49,623 bases of DNA from Planctomycetota bacterium. Its GTDB lineage: Bacteria; Planctomycetota; Planctomycetia; Pirellulales; PNKZ01. Below are positions 41,661 through 49,623 of the stretch, one piece after another (positions within the stretch are counted from its first letter, which is position 1; each line of letters opens with the position of its first letter). Both the position numbers and the translations under genes were made by a program. Below the pieces are notes generated by a model. The model searched no databases and was not told where the DNA came from. It was given only the letters and a program-made list of their open reading frames with translations. The stretch spans positions 1-49,623 of the forward strand of contig JAFLCO010000007.1 in the NCBI GenBank assembly GCA_017303535.1. The letters are read 5' to 3'.

Positions 41661-43772
41661 CTATCCTACATCCCCCAACTCCAGCACCGCGCCGTAGCGC
41701 TTGAGCATTTGTTTGCGGAGTCGTTGGTGTTCGGGCTTCGCGAGGCCGGCGTCTTCTTGAACTAGGGCCAAGGCGTCGGCCCGAGCTTCGGCGACGACCG
41801 CTTCGTCACGAACCAGATCGGCGATGCGTAGCGGCGGCAGGCCGTGTTGCTTGGTGCCGAGCAAGTCGCCGGGGCCGCGAATGTGAAAATCGACCTCGGC
41901 GAGTTCGAAACCGTCGTTCGAGGCGACGAAAGCTTCCAGCCGTTTCAAACCCTCGGCCGTACCGGACTTGGCAAATACGGTGCAGAAGCCCGGATGATTG
42001 CCGCGGACGATGCGGCCGCGGAGCTGATGAAGCTGCGAAAGTCCGAAACGCTCGCCCCCTTCGATGGTCATCAGCACGGCATTGGGAACGTCGACGCCGA
42101 CTTCCACGACCGTCGTCGCCACGAGAATTTGCGTCTTGCCGGCCGCGAACTCGGCCATCGCCGCTTCTTTCTCCTCGTTCGACATCCGGCCGTGCAGCAG
42201 GCCGAGGCGAAACGCTTCCAGCGGACCGTTGGCGAGCTGTTCGAAGGTGCGCATGACGCTCGCGCGCTCATCGTCCGGATCGTCGCTCCCTTCGACGAGC
42301 GGCGCGATGACGTAGCCTTGGCGGCCTTCGCGGAGCTTCTTGCGGACGAACTCCCACCAGCGGTCGCGTTGCGTATCGTCGGCCAAGTAAGTCTTCACCG
42401 GCATCCGGCCCGGCGGGGCGTCGCGAATCGTGGAGATGTCGAGGTCGCCGAACATCGTCATGCTGACGCTGCGCGGAATCGGCGTGGCGGTCATCACCAA
42501 GTAATGCGGCGCCTCCCCTGCCCCGCGCAGCTTGGCGCGTTGGCGAACGCCGAACTTGTGCTGCTCGTCGACGACGACGAGACCGAGCCGGGCGAACTCG
42601 ACGTCTTCCTGCAAGATGGCCTGCGTGCCGATGACGACGTCGATCTCTCCGCTGCGGATTTGCTCGAGGACGGCGCGTCGCTCGCTTTGCGAAAGGCCGC
42701 CGACGAGGGTCGTCCACTTCACTCGGCTTTCCGAAAGCAGCTTACCGAGCGTGCGGGCATGTTGCCGGGCGAGAACTTCCGTCGGCGCCATGATCGCCGC
42801 TTGGCGGCCGTGCGCGACGGCAACGAGCACTGCGTAGACCGCGACGATCGTCTTGCCGCTGCCGACCTCGCCTTGCAGCAGCCGGTTCATCGGGAAGTGC
42901 CGCGCCAGGTCGCCGCCGATTTCTTTGATCGCCTGCTCCTGGCCGGCCGTGAGTTCGAACGGCAACAACCGGCGGATGCGGGCGTCGATTTTGGCCGTCG
43001 GTTCGAGTTGCGGGGCGCTGCCGTCGACCTGCAACCGCAAACGGCGTACGGCCAGCGCGAGTTGGAGGATAAATAACTCTTGGTAGACGAAACGGCGGCG
43101 GGCCTTTTCGAGTTGTTCGCGATCGGCCGGGAAATGAATCTGCTGCAGCGCTTCGCGGAGCGGCGCGAGGTTGTGGGCCGCGAGAAACTCGGGCGGGAAG
43201 ACCTCGTCGAGTTGGTCGAGGCAGCCTTCGAGCGCGGCTTGCACGGCTTTGCGGACCGTCGGTTGGTAGAGCCCTTCGGTGAGGGAGTAGACCGGCAGAA
43301 TTTTGAGCTCGGCGTCGGCCGGCTCTTGTTCGAGCCGCTGGGCGCGGGGATGCGAAAACTCCCAGCGGCCCCCTTTCTTCTTCGCCTTGCCGGTGATGAG
43401 AAACTGCCGACCGTTCTCGAACTGCTTCCGCATATGCGGCATGTTGAACCAGAGACAGCGAACATAATCGGCCGCCGCTCCTTCGCCGCATTGAATGAGC
43501 ACGCCGAGCATCGAACGGCCGGTGTAGCCGCCGCGCTGTTCGATTTCGACGACCGTGCCGCGGAGGCGAACGAGCTTATCGGCCTCGAGTTCCGCGACCG
43601 ACTTCAAGTCGGTGAGGTCCTGATAGTCGCGCGGGAAATTGAAGAGACAATCGGCGGCCGTGAAGAGTTCGAGCTTGGCGAGCAGTTCGGCGTTCCGCGG
43701 ACCGACCCCTTTCAAAAACTGCACGGGGGTCGAAAGCGTGACGGATGCAGAACTCGCCGGGCCGGTGCTCAT
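41661..43772 (-). CDS. recG: ATP-dependent DNA helicase RecG
   Basis: 703-residue branch-migration helicase that remodels stalled replication forks and recombination intermediates. The N-terminal wedge/OB part carries FLKGVGPRNAELLAKL and FNFPRDYQDL. Helicase motifs in order: Walker A LLQGEVGSGKTIVA, MAPTEVLARQHA, DEQH in VVVDEQHKFGVRQR, VMTATPIPRS, LLHGRMSNEEK, VATTVVEVGVDVPNA and the RecG-specific LHQLRGRIVRGNHPG (QLRGRVGR-like with one extra change). Length is normal. ATG 43772 is 22 bases from the end of a heptamer palindrome. Confidence 0.95.
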   Translation of the reverse strand: MSTGPASSASVTLSTPVQFLKGVGPRNAELLAKLELFTAADCLFNFPRDYQDLTDLKSVAELEADKLVRLRGTVVEIEQRGGYTGRSMLGVLIQCGEGAAADYVRCLWFNMPHMRKQFENGRQFLITGKAKKKGGRWEFSHPRAQRLEQEPADAELKILPVYSLTEGLYQPTVRKAVQAALEGCLDQLDEVFPPEFLAAHNLAPLREALQQIHFPADREQLEKARRRFVYQELFILQLALAVRRLRLQVDGSAPQLEPTAKIDARIRRLLPFELTAGQEQAIKEIGGDLARHFPMNRLLQGEVGSGKTIVAVYAVLVAVAHGRQAAIMAPTEVLARQHARTLGKLLSESRVKWTTLVGGLSQSERRAVLEQIRSGEIDVVIGTQAILQEDVEFARLGLVVVDEQHKFGVRQRAKLRGAGEAPHYLVMTATPIPRSVSMTMFGDLDISTIRDAPPGRMPVKTYLADDTQRDRWWEFVRKKLREGRQGYVIAPLVEGSDDPDDERASVMRTFEQLANGPLEAFRLGLLHGRMSNEEKEAAMAEFAAGKTQILVATTVVEVGVDVPNAVLMTIEGGERFGLSQLHQLRGRIVRGNHPGFCTVFAKSGTAEGLKRLEAFVASNDGFELAEVDFHIRGPGDLLGTKQHGLPPLRIADLVRDEAVVAEARADALALVQEDAGLAKPEHQRLRKQMLKRYGAVLELGDVG

Positions 43773-43793
43773 GCTCCGAATTCTAGCAACTGT

Positions 43794-43945
43794 TTACCAC
43801 GGAGGCACGGAGGACACAGAGGGAAAGGAAATTGCAAATTGGCCGGACGGCTTCGCCGCTCGCTTGCGCCCATTTTGCAATTTGCAATTACCAATTTGCA
43901 TTTTGCAATGTCCGCTCCTCCGTGTTCTCCGTGCCTCCGTGGTGA
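43794..43945. repeat. Heptamer-repeat palindrome, TTGCAAA word, copy 3 (core inverted)
   Basis: Same outer CACGGAGGCACGG arms and TTGCAAA 7-mers as copies 1 and 2; the G+C-rich core (GACGGCTTCGCCGC) is in the opposite orientation relative to them. It fills the gap from 7 bases after the stop of the small hypothetical gene to 22 bases before recG. Confidence 0.9.
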
Positions 43946-43952
43946 ATTCCGC

Positions 43953-44327
43953 CTAGTACCCGGCTTTGCGGCGGATCGCTTCGCGGACTTCCGGCAGCGG
44001 GTAGTTGATGATGGCCGCTTCCGTGTTCAGGACTTCGCGCAGGCGGCGGTAGCCGCGGGTCACCAGCGTTTCGCGCTCGCGGACGTACGCGGGGTCGAGC
44101 AGGCGCTTATCGAACATGCCGTCGACTTCGACCGGCGGTTGGAAGTCGGCGTCGACGATGAACTGCGCCAGCGTCGGATTGCAGCGGATGTGGCGCTCGG
44201 GCGTGGTGTGCAGGACCTCGGGATCGAGCTCGCCGATCACGTAGCGGAGGTAGAGATCGCTATCGATGATCTCGGCGACGTCTTGGCCGCAAACTTCGCA
44301 GAGGTAGCCTTCGTCGCACTTGGCCAT
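43953..44327 (-). CDS. Conserved small hypothetical protein with Cys motif
   Basis: 124-residue protein, which I know only as a planctomycete hypothetical. It starts AKCDEGYLCEVCGQDV: Cys4, Cys9 and Cys12 could hold a metal or Fe-S group, with a further Cys in RHIRCNPT near residue 49. The rest is mostly helical (DSDLYLRYVIGELDPEVL; REREELV-like REVLN) and ends in basic residues. No signal peptide. ATG 44327 is preferred because it places the Cys motif at the N-terminus. It lies between a SIS-domain gene and recG on the same strand. Confidence 0.7.
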   Translation of the reverse strand: MAKCDEGYLCEVCGQDVAEIIDSDLYLRYVIGELDPEVLHTTPERHIRCNPTLAQFIVDADFQPPVEVDGMFDKRLLDPAYVRERETLVTRGYRRLREVLNTEAAIINYPLPEVREAIRRKAGY

Positions 44328-44351
44328 GGGTGAATCATGAACTGCTTGAGG

Positions 44352-44400
44352 TGGCGGCCCCCTCACCCCCGGCCCCTCTCCCGCAAGGGGCGAGGGGAGC
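44352..44400. repeat. G/C-rich hairpin repeat (CCCCTCGCCCCTTGCGGGAGAGGGG family), inverted copy
   Basis: The complement of the words at 12946-12990 occurs here (CCCCTCACCCCCGGCCCCTC, then TCCCGCAAGGGGCGAGGGG). It occupies the 87-base gap between the SIS gene and the small hypothetical gene. Confidence 0.75.
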
Positions 44401-44414
44401 AGGAGTGGTGCGAT

Positions 44415-45041
44415 TTACGACGCCGCCGCGGCCGTCTTCGCGTACCGGCCTTCGCCGTTGATGCGGGCGAAGACGTCGTTCAGCACCCAGTGGAAGATGC
44501 AGAGGTGGATGCTCTCGACCATGCCCATGTCGTCGAGCTTCACGTGCAGGCCGTCTTGCTGTTGCTTCAGGAGTTTGCCGCCGCCGTAGCCGGTGAGGCC
44601 GTAGGTTTTCAGACCGTGGCGATGGGCCCAATCGACGGCCGCCAGGATGTTCGGGCTGTTACCGGAGCCGGAGATCGCAATGAGCACATCGCCGGCCGAG
44701 CCGTAGTTCATCAGTTGCTGGACGAAGATCTGGTCGTAGCCGACGTCGTTGCCCAGGGCCATGATCCAGCCGAGATTGTCCGTCAGGCTCAGCACCTTTA
44801 GGCGCTTCTTGGTTTCGTCCTTCAGTTCCGGTTCGCGGAGCGTGCTCTTGCCGAGGTCTTCGGCCATGTGAGAGGCGTTACAGCCGGAGCCGCCGTTGCC
44901 GATGATGAAGACGAACTTTCCGTTTTCCCAGGCCGCGTAGATGAGGTCGGCCATCCGCTCAATCGCGCCGTGGTCGAGGGCCGAGATTTCGTCGTTCAAA
45001 CGACCGAGATAAGCAGGAACGTCGAGCTTGGCGCCGAGCAT
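44415..45041 (-). CDS. SIS-domain protein, phosphoheptose isomerase (GmhA)-like
   Basis: 208-residue sugar isomerase-domain protein. IGNGGSGCNASHMAEDL near residues 47-63 corresponds to the substrate and metal-binding start of GmhA (NGGSxxxxxHxxxE); ISGSGNSPNILAAV is the second phosphate-binding loop, and the end ESIHLCIFHWV keeps His positions like the GmhA zinc ligands. GmhA converts sedoheptulose 7-phosphate into heptose phosphates for LPS core; other SIS proteins act on different sugar phosphates, and no heptose genes are nearby. First gene of the series leading to recG. The DSLREPELKD-like loop (here KSTLREPELKDETKK) is longer than in E. coli. Confidence 0.82.
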   Translation of the reverse strand: MLGAKLDVPAYLGRLNDEISALDHGAIERMADLIYAAWENGKFVFIIGNGGSGCNASHMAEDLGKSTLREPELKDETKKRLKVLSLTDNLGWIMALGNDVGYDQIFVQQLMNYGSAGDVLIAISGSGNSPNILAAVDWAHRHGLKTYGLTGYGGGKLLKQQQDGLHVKLDDMGMVESIHLCIFHWVLNDVFARINGEGRYAKTAAAAS

Positions 45042-45102
45042 GGCAGTCGTCCGAGAAACTTTGAGGGCGAAATGGATGCTCGTAGTTTAACGAAATGGGG
45101 CT

Positions 45103-45186
45103 GCCGCGGGTATGCACCCGCGGCTATTGAACGGACGTCGGCAAACGACGGGGCCCGGCGATTTTTCAAAAGTCGCCGGGCCCGTT
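45103..45186 (-). terminator. Two GC hairpins between the cytochrome gene and the SIS gene
   Basis: A hairpin of 45151-45161 with 45173-45183 (11 bp, loop of 11 bases rich in A/T) is followed at 45103-45111/45116-45124 by a second stem (GCCGCGGGT with ACCCGCGGC). They lie after the cytochrome gene stop (45244) on the minus strand and could end its transcript; the T-run is weak, so this is a tentative terminator or REP pair. Confidence 0.5.
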
Positions 45187-45194
45187 AGTCGAAT

Positions 45195-45222
45195 GCCCCC
45201 TCGCTTGCGCTTCGGGGCTAGT
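45195..45222. repeat. Single arm of the CTAGCCCCGAAGCGCAAGCG family
   Basis: Complement of one arm of 12289-12365, here without a partner, 21 bases downstream of the cytochrome gene stop. Confidence 0.75.
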
Positions 45223-45243
45223 GTGACGTGGTCAGTCGCTCCA

Positions 45244-47208
45244 CTACCGCCGTGATAACCACTGGGTGAGAATCTGTTGCGGTTGGCCGCGGAAGGCTTG
45301 GGCGAAGGCGCCGTCGAAGTTGGCTCCCTTGCCGAGGTTGCCCATCAGCGAAGCCCATTGCGGCGACTTCATCAGGTCTTTCACGAAGGCCTGCGAAATG
45401 GCCGACATGCCGGCGTCGAGGTTGCGAGCTCCCATCAGCGATTGCGGCGTCAGGCCGGCCGGCGCCGCGGCGAGCGAATCTTCCCAGCCTTTGGTCACCG
45501 GGCTTTGCGGGTGCATCTTCGCGGCCATGTTGCGGGCCGTGCCGACGGCGAACCAGCGCGGCAACCGATCGACGGTCGAGTCGAAGTAGCAGCCGAGCAC
45601 AGTTTCATCGAGCAGCGGCGCAATCTCTTCGGCCGGGCCGGCCGAGGCCGTCACGCAGGCGTAGGCGTCGATGTAGTTGAAGCTCCAGTGGCCGAGGATG
45701 CCGTCGGAAAGTTGCCGACGCTCGACGACCTGCGCGAACTCCTTGTGTTCGAAGCCCTTGTTGAAGACGTACACGGTGATGCGCCCCTTCACCAGCGGCT
45801 TGCCGGCTTGGAGCTTCATCGATTGCACGATCTTGGCCTTCTCGGCTTCGAGCGTCGCCTTTACTTCTTCGAGGCGCACCATGCCGATGTCGCCGATGAT
45901 GAAGAAGTCCGTGGTCTCGAGGCTTTCGGCCGGCGAGTCGGGGTTGGCCATTTGCCAATTGCGCTTGGCCGTGGCCATGCGCTGGGCCATGAGTTCTTCG
46001 TGCGTGGCCTTCTTGGCGATGGCCATCCGCACGGCCAGGTCGATCGCCATTTGCGGATCCTCGCCGTCGAACTTCGCCCCTTCGGCGATCCAAGTGACGA
46101 ACTTGCCGATGTCTTCGTCGGTGAGTTGGCCGCCGCGGGGCATCCGCGGGCGAATTTCGTTGTTCGCGCCCTTGGCGGTGCCGCGGAGCATTTGAATGAG
46201 CGTGCTGCCGTCAGGGTTGCCCGCGCGAACCACGGGGCCGCTTTGGCCGCCGCGCATCAGGTCGGCGAACTTATTCATGCCGAAGTTGTCGGAGTTGTCG
46301 TTGGGGTTCGGCGCGCCGTGGCAATCGAAGCAGTTGTCGACGAGGATCGGCGCGATGTCGCGCATGAACTGCACCTTTTCGTTGCCCGTGGCGCGAGCGA
46401 TTTGGCCCCCCTGCCCGCCTCCCATGCCCGGTGCGAACGTGAGCAGCGACGCCATGCGATCCGGGTAGTCGTAGCGGGCACCTTCGTCGATCCACTTCTT
46501 GATGACGGCCAGTTCCATGTCAGAAACTTTGTTGTTGCCCGGCGGCATTTCGCCCGACGACATTTTCTCGTAGAAGATGCTCGTCTCGCCCTGGCCCGGC
46601 TTGATCACGGCAAGCGTACCGCCGGTGCCGGCCGCGAGTGCGTTGAAGTTGGCCATGCTGAAGTCGCCCCGGTTGCCGCGGATGTGGCAGCCTTCGCACT
46701 TGGCGACCAAGATCGGCGCGACGTCCTTCGTAAAGCTCACGGCGCCGGTCGGCATCTGGCCGGGGCGCGGGCGCGTGCCGGAAGCAAGCGGGCGCGGCAT
46801 CGTGCCGCTCGGCGTCGGCATGCCGGGCATCGGCGTGGTCATCGCCGGATTGGCGCCGGGCGTCGGCGTCTTCACGGGCGAGGCCGTGGCGAGCATCGCC
46901 GCGTGTTCACTGAGCTTCTTGGCGGCGTCGAGCCGTTGGCGGAAAGGTTCGAGCACGGGCCCGATCGAGCCGTCGTTCTCGTTGGCGATTTGCAAGCCGT
47001 TGATGCCGCTCTCGATTTCCTCGATGAGCTTCTTCATCTCGTCGGTCTTCTTGTCACGATAGAGCGTGACGACCTTCTGCAGCGACTGATCCAGCGCGAC
47101 GAGCTTCTCTTTATGCTCGGCGGCGAGTTCGACGCCGTACGACGATGCCGAAGCGACCAGCGCCGCGACGGCGACGCAACCCAACAGCGACCAACGGCGC
47201 GCGTTCAT
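45244..47208 (-). CDS. Exported diheme planctomycete cytochrome c domain protein
   Basis: 654-residue exported protein; signal peptide residues about 1-22 (NARRWSLLGCVAVAALVASASS). Residues 25-105 are helical, followed by a Pro/Thr/Met-rich linker (110-155). Two planctomycete-type cytochrome c domains follow: FTKDVAPILVAKCEGCH with heme site 171-175 and a distal Met in GEMPPG (Met221), and FMRDIAPILVDNCFDCH with heme site 293-297 and a distal Met in RPRMPRGG (Met356). The C-terminal half (390-654) has no heme motif and looks mostly helical; I do not recognise it. A role in periplasmic electron transfer is inferred. GAGGT precedes ATG 47208. Neither DUF1549 nor DUF1587 partners are adjacent, unlike many such proteins. 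Confidence 0.82.
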   Translation of the reverse strand: MNARRWSLLGCVAVAALVASASSYGVELAAEHKEKLVALDQSLQKVVTLYRDKKTDEMKKLIEEIESGINGLQIANENDGSIGPVLEPFRQRLDAAKKLSEHAAMLATASPVKTPTPGANPAMTTPMPGMPTPSGTMPRPLASGTRPRPGQMPTGAVSFTKDVAPILVAKCEGCHIRGNRGDFSMANFNALAAGTGGTLAVIKPGQGETSIFYEKMSSGEMPPGNNKVSDMELAVIKKWIDEGARYDYPDRMASLLTFAPGMGGGQGGQIARATGNEKVQFMRDIAPILVDNCFDCHGAPNPNDNSDNFGMNKFADLMRGGQSGPVVRAGNPDGSTLIQMLRGTAKGANNEIRPRMPRGGQLTDEDIGKFVTWIAEGAKFDGEDPQMAIDLAVRMAIAKKATHEELMAQRMATAKRNWQMANPDSPAESLETTDFFIIGDIGMVRLEEVKATLEAEKAKIVQSMKLQAGKPLVKGRITVYVFNKGFEHKEFAQVVERRQLSDGILGHWSFNYIDAYACVTASAGPAEEIAPLLDETVLGCYFDSTVDRLPRWFAVGTARNMAAKMHPQSPVTKGWEDSLAAAPAGLTPQSLMGARNLDAGMSAISQAFVKDLMKSPQWASLMGNLGKGANFDGAFAQAFRGQPQQILTQWLSRR

Positions 47209-47659
47209 CACTTTACCTCTTCCAAAGTCCGATGGTCGGCGGCTCTGTTCCGGTGATGCGGCATGAGCGCATCGAGGGCCGACCGGAGAATGCATGCGAT
47301 TTGAGCTGACAGGCCTGCGACCGTGCCTAACGGGCGGGGCCGTGAAGCCCACGATCGAATAGCCCAGTATAACGACGCCGCGAAACGCGAGTCCAGCTAA
47401 GAAGGGGGAGGTCGAGAGGCGCGACCGAAACCCGACTTCGAGAGCGCAGACTCCGGCCCGAGGGCCGGAACGACGGTACGGGCGACTATTCGGACCGGCG
47501 GCGGAGAGTTATTCCCGTGGGCGTTGCCGCGGCGGCGTCTAAGCGCCGGGCGAGTCGCCCGGGGCAGGGTTACTGCTGCAAACGGCGCGATTCCAGTTTC
47601 AAACCCTGCCCCCGGCGACTCTGCCGGGGGCTAAGACTTCTCGGCCGTGGACGGCCAGG
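47209..47659. other. Spacer between the HELGH gene and the cytochrome gene
   Basis: 450 bases without a gene. It holds the probable promoter region of the cytochrome gene (minus strand, not resolved) and the double REP element at 47537-47637. An ORF of about 80 codons here is repeat-derived. Confidence 0.4.
47537..47637. repeat. Two-hairpin palindromic repeat (CTTAGCCCCGGGCGAGTCGCC family), full copy
   Basis: Arms 47537-47571 and 47601-47637 are imperfect complements; each also forms its own stem (CCGGGCGAGTCGCCCGG and CCCCCGGCGACTCTGCCGGGGG-type). It lies 22 bases downstream of the HELGH gene stop. A single hairpin of the family is at 23036-23064. Confidence 0.85.
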
Positions 47660-48376
47660 CTATGCGGAGCGACCTTCGCTGGTGCTCAGCGATGCGATTC
47701 GTCGAGCTTGTCGCTCGCGTTGCGTCGGCCGGTACCCGTATTCCACGGCGAACCATTCCGCGTAGCGTTCACGGTCGATCGTTCGGGTATTGCGCGTATC
47801 GAGCAAATGCCCCAACTCGTGCAACAGGATGTTGTTGAGGTAGAAATCTTTCACGGCCTCGAGCGTCCAAACGAGCCGCCATTTGCCGCCGCCGGCATCT
47901 TCCCAACGCCCGCCGTACATCTTGGCTTCGGTCCGCTGGGCCGGGGTGGGCGGATGGTTGTAGTGTTCGACGAGGCTCTCTTCGATCGGGTACAGGTAGA
48001 TCGCCGAGCCCCACTGCATGCCGTAAAGCGGCATCGACCGCTTCTTCCGCGTCATCCGGCCCAACTGCACCACCTGCAGACCGGCCGTGAACGACGGGGG
48101 CAGCAGCGCCAAGCGGGCCCGAACCTCGTCCGGCGTGACGACGTGCCGATATCCCGGCCCGGCCGATTCGACGACGAACTTGTAGCCTGAGGCGTTTTCA
48201 CGGGGTTCATGCCACGTTTCCGGCGGCATAAACACGCGCAGCACGTTCGTTTGCCCCCGACTGCGGGCGCGGGGAGCCATACGACGATCGCCGCCGACGC
48301 GCGCGGTCCGAGCCGGATTAACCCGACCCGAGGTGCGAGGCTGACGGTGGGTGTTGTGACCGTGGAAGTTCGACAT
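47660..48376 (-). CDS. Putative metalloprotease-like protein with HELGH motif
   Basis: 238-residue protein, a planctomycete hypothetical by my recollection. The helix NNILLHELGHLLD (HELGH at 186-190) with a downstream Glu (Glu207 in RYAEWFA) gives the ligand set of gluzincin-type zinc proteins. Upstream are SAIYLYPIEESL and the Trp-rich WRLVWTLEAVKDFYL. The N-terminal 45 residues are Arg/His/Asn-rich and look disordered. No signal peptide or membrane segment, so it should be cytosolic. Substrate unknown. The start at 48376 is the first ATG of the frame; a shorter start near 48280 is possible. Confidence 0.7.
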   Translation of the reverse strand: MSNFHGHNTHRQPRTSGRVNPARTARVGGDRRMAPRARSRGQTNVLRVFMPPETWHEPRENASGYKFVVESAGPGYRHVVTPDEVRARLALLPPSFTAGLQVVQLGRMTRKKRSMPLYGMQWGSAIYLYPIEESLVEHYNHPPTPAQRTEAKMYGGRWEDAGGGKWRLVWTLEAVKDFYLNNILLHELGHLLDTRNTRTIDRERYAEWFAVEYGYRPTQRERQARRIASLSTSEGRSA

Positions 48377-48800
48377 GGGACGCGGCCTTAGCAGGGCACG
48401 ACGCGGTCGAGTCCGTTCGAATCGGGGCGGCTATCGTCAGCCATTTCCGCAGCGTGCGGTGAGTTAGCAGGTCGCATCTATCTTCCGCAGCTTGCGAAGA
48501 GAGACGGCCTGATAGGCGGCAAGACCGGCGAAACCGGCCCTGAGACCTACACTCAATGCTAAGCCGGCCAGGGCCGGAGACAAGCAAAGTCATAAAGCCC
48601 TATTTGGCAAGGCTTTAGAATTGGGTTTGACAGGACAAAAACCGTCGTTCTGCGGGCCGGAACGCTCAAATTGAGACGGACCGAGAAGGGGCTGCAAGAC
48701 AACGGTGCGCGAAGTTATGCGCGAGCGCGAGTCGGAATTGGATCGAGCGCGCGATTCTACGCGATCAGGAGTGAGGCGCGAGCGACGTGATGCGACCGAG
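48377..48800. other. Spacer upstream of the HELGH gene, nothing identified
   Basis: 424 bases. A minus-strand frame of 91 codons crosses 48318-48593 but overlaps the HELGH gene start and has no family-like content. A TTGACA at 48627-48632 (plus strand) lacks a -10 at the right distance. Moderately A+T-rich around 48590-48640. Confidence 0.35.
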
Positions 48801-49623
48801 TTACTTCGGCGCGAGCGGCTTCACAACCGGTGCGGCGCCGGCCGTTCCGGTGGCTGCGGCAGGTGCCGCCGGAGCGGCTTCCGTCGGTCCGATGACGGCC
48901 GGCGTCTCGGTGCCCGGCTGAGCCGCCGCGGGGGTCGTGGCTCGCTTTTCCGAGGCTTCTTTGCGCTTCTCGGCGTCGCGCTTGAGCACCAGTACCAAGC
49001 CCACCGCCAAAGCGATGGCCAAAAGCAGGATGCCGGTACACAACACGATGACGACCTTGACCGACATCCCCTTTTTCCGCATCGGCTTCAGCGGCGGCTT
49101 GCCGTCGGCGGGCTTACTGCTCAGGGCTTTGGCCGAGCCGGACGTATCTTTCACAGAGGGCTTGCTGCCGCCGGCCTTTGTCGGAACGCTGGTCTCGGAA
49201 ATCTTCTTGTCGGAGACCGACTTCGACCCGCCGGGCTTCGAGCCGGTCGAGCTATCGCCCGGCTTGCCCGGCTTCTTGCCGTACTTCGTGTTGAGAACGC
49301 TGCTGTCTTCCGTCTTGATGTTGAAGTTAAAGCCGCCCGAGGCATCGGCGGGCTTCCCGGCCGACGTTCCGGAGCCGGGAGCTTTCGCGACGGGGACCTT
49401 CTTCCCCAGCCCGCTATCGCCGGCTTTGTCGGGCGTGCGGCCGGCGGGGCCTTTGGTCGTCGGTTGGTTTTGGCCGGCCAGCGTGTCGTGTACGGCAGGC
49501 ATCGCGCCCGAACTGTCGGCCGCCTTGGCTTTCGGCACGATCCGCTGCGCTTGCGGCGGGCTGCCGCCGGGTCGTGCGGCGGTCAGTACACGGCCAACAC
49601 CATGGCCATGGTCGCCGAGGCCA
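48801..49623 (-). CDS. Lys/Pro/Gly-rich protein with one membrane span (probably truncated by window edge)
   Basis: At least 245 residues, not recognised. The visible N-terminal 155 residues are low complexity (Lys, Ser, Gly, Pro, Asp with repeated KPGKPGDSS- and GSKPGGSK-like words), then a basic stretch PLKPMRKKGMSVK, one strong transmembrane helix (VVIVLCTGILLLAIALAVGLVLVL, cut here at its ends) and a charged helix followed by an Ala/Pro-rich tail. The frame has no stop between the GTG at 49538 and the window edge (the residues further out read QAQRIVPKAK), so the real start may be outside. A long disordered N-terminal part before one span is common among planctomycete hypotheticals. Confidence 0.6.
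   Translation of the reverse strand, partial: GLGDHGHGVGRVLTAARPGGSPPQAQRIVPKAKAADSSGAMPAVHDTLAGQNQPTTKGPAGRTPDKAGDSGLGKKVPVAKAPGSGTSAGKPADASGGFNFNIKTEDSSVLNTKYGKKPGKPGDSSTGSKPGGSKSVSDKKISETSVPTKAGGSKPSVKDTSGSAKALSSKPADGKPPLKPMRKKGMSVKVVIVLCTGILLLAIALAVGLVLVLKRDAEKRKEASEKRATTPAAAQPGTETPAVIGPTEAAPAAPAAATGTAGAAPVVKPLAPK

Noticed and set aside
45277..47256. Plus-strand ORF of 659 codons opposite the cytochrome gene
   Set aside because: Antisense shadow; no ribosome-binding site, and the other strand has signal peptide and two CXXCH sites.
48405..48430. T-loop-like word (GTTCGAATC) suggesting a tRNA
   Set aside because: The flanking 5-base stems do not pair and no acceptor or anticodon arm is found; no tRNA can be folded.
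48318..48593. Minus-strand ORF of 91 codons upstream of the HELGH gene
   Set aside because: It overlaps the HELGH gene start in another frame and has no protein-like composition or ribosome-binding site.
48627..48632. Perfect TTGACA as a promoter
   Set aside because: No -10-like hexamer at 16-18 bases and no plus-strand gene downstream.

Overview
The window (about 62% G+C by eye) reads as chromosomal DNA of a member of the Planctomycetota, probably close to Pirellulales. The lineage call rests on gene content rather than a marker gene: a BBP2-type outer-membrane porin, planctomycete-type cytochrome c domains, Tat-exported sugar isomerase-like TIM barrels, a futalosine-route menaquinone cluster, paired membrane-anchored prenyltransferase/squalene-oxidase-repeat proteins and several families I know only as planctomycete hypotheticals. 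No rRNA, tRNA, prophage, insertion sequence or CRISPR array was found. Both edges cut genes (the kdpD 3' part at left, probably a membrane protein at right).

Layout. 1-1273: C-terminal KdpD and KdpE (K+ sensing). 1645-6579: porin, a lone PII protein, SelO and a Tat-exported Hyi-like TIM barrel. 6666-10127 (minus): PPi-type phosphofructokinase, AccC and AccB. 10575-12280: LarB coupled to an NAD(P)HX dehydratase. 12526-16645: ribosomal protein bL28 and GatC-GatA-GatB (Glu/Asp-tRNA amidotransferase). 16845-19795 (minus): HisN, an Rrf2 regulator, LspA and a DksA/TraR zinc-finger protein. 20349-22977: threonine synthase, a HicB-HicA toxin-antitoxin pair and a HEAT-like hypothetical. 23487-27779 (minus): UbiE/MenG, UbiX, UbiA/MqnP, MqnE and a small membrane protein, that is the first step and the late prenylation, decarboxylation-support and methylation steps of futalosine-type menaquinone synthesis. 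27983-32759: ComB, glycyl-tRNA synthetase, a TIM barrel and a Gly/Tyr-rich TPR protein. 32808-37100: a zinc-ribbon membrane protein, a nonsense-interrupted small gene flanked by inverted repeats, DapB and a tandem HD-GYP protein. 37196-45041 (minus): SIS protein, a small hypothetical, RecG, membrane proteins and two prenyltransferase-repeat proteins. 45244-49623 (minus): diheme planctomycete cytochrome, a HELGH protein and a Lys/Pro-rich membrane protein.

The most striking signal is between the genes. Nearly every spacer carries a palindrome, from many unrelated sequence families. One class shares an architecture but not a sequence: two inverted arms each built of about 3 to 5 imperfect 7-bp repeats. 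Five different heptamer words occur here in at least eight elements, and they often fill the gap exactly from the stop codon of one gene to just before the start of the next within presumed operons. A second class is REP-like: single or paired GC-rich hairpins in several families, some duplicated within the window, one nested inside a heptamer palindrome and one pair flanking the interrupted gene. I regard the heptamer palindromes as the best candidate for an undescribed system in this window; their resemblance to cyanobacterial heptanucleotide repeats is noted as a parallel, not as homology.
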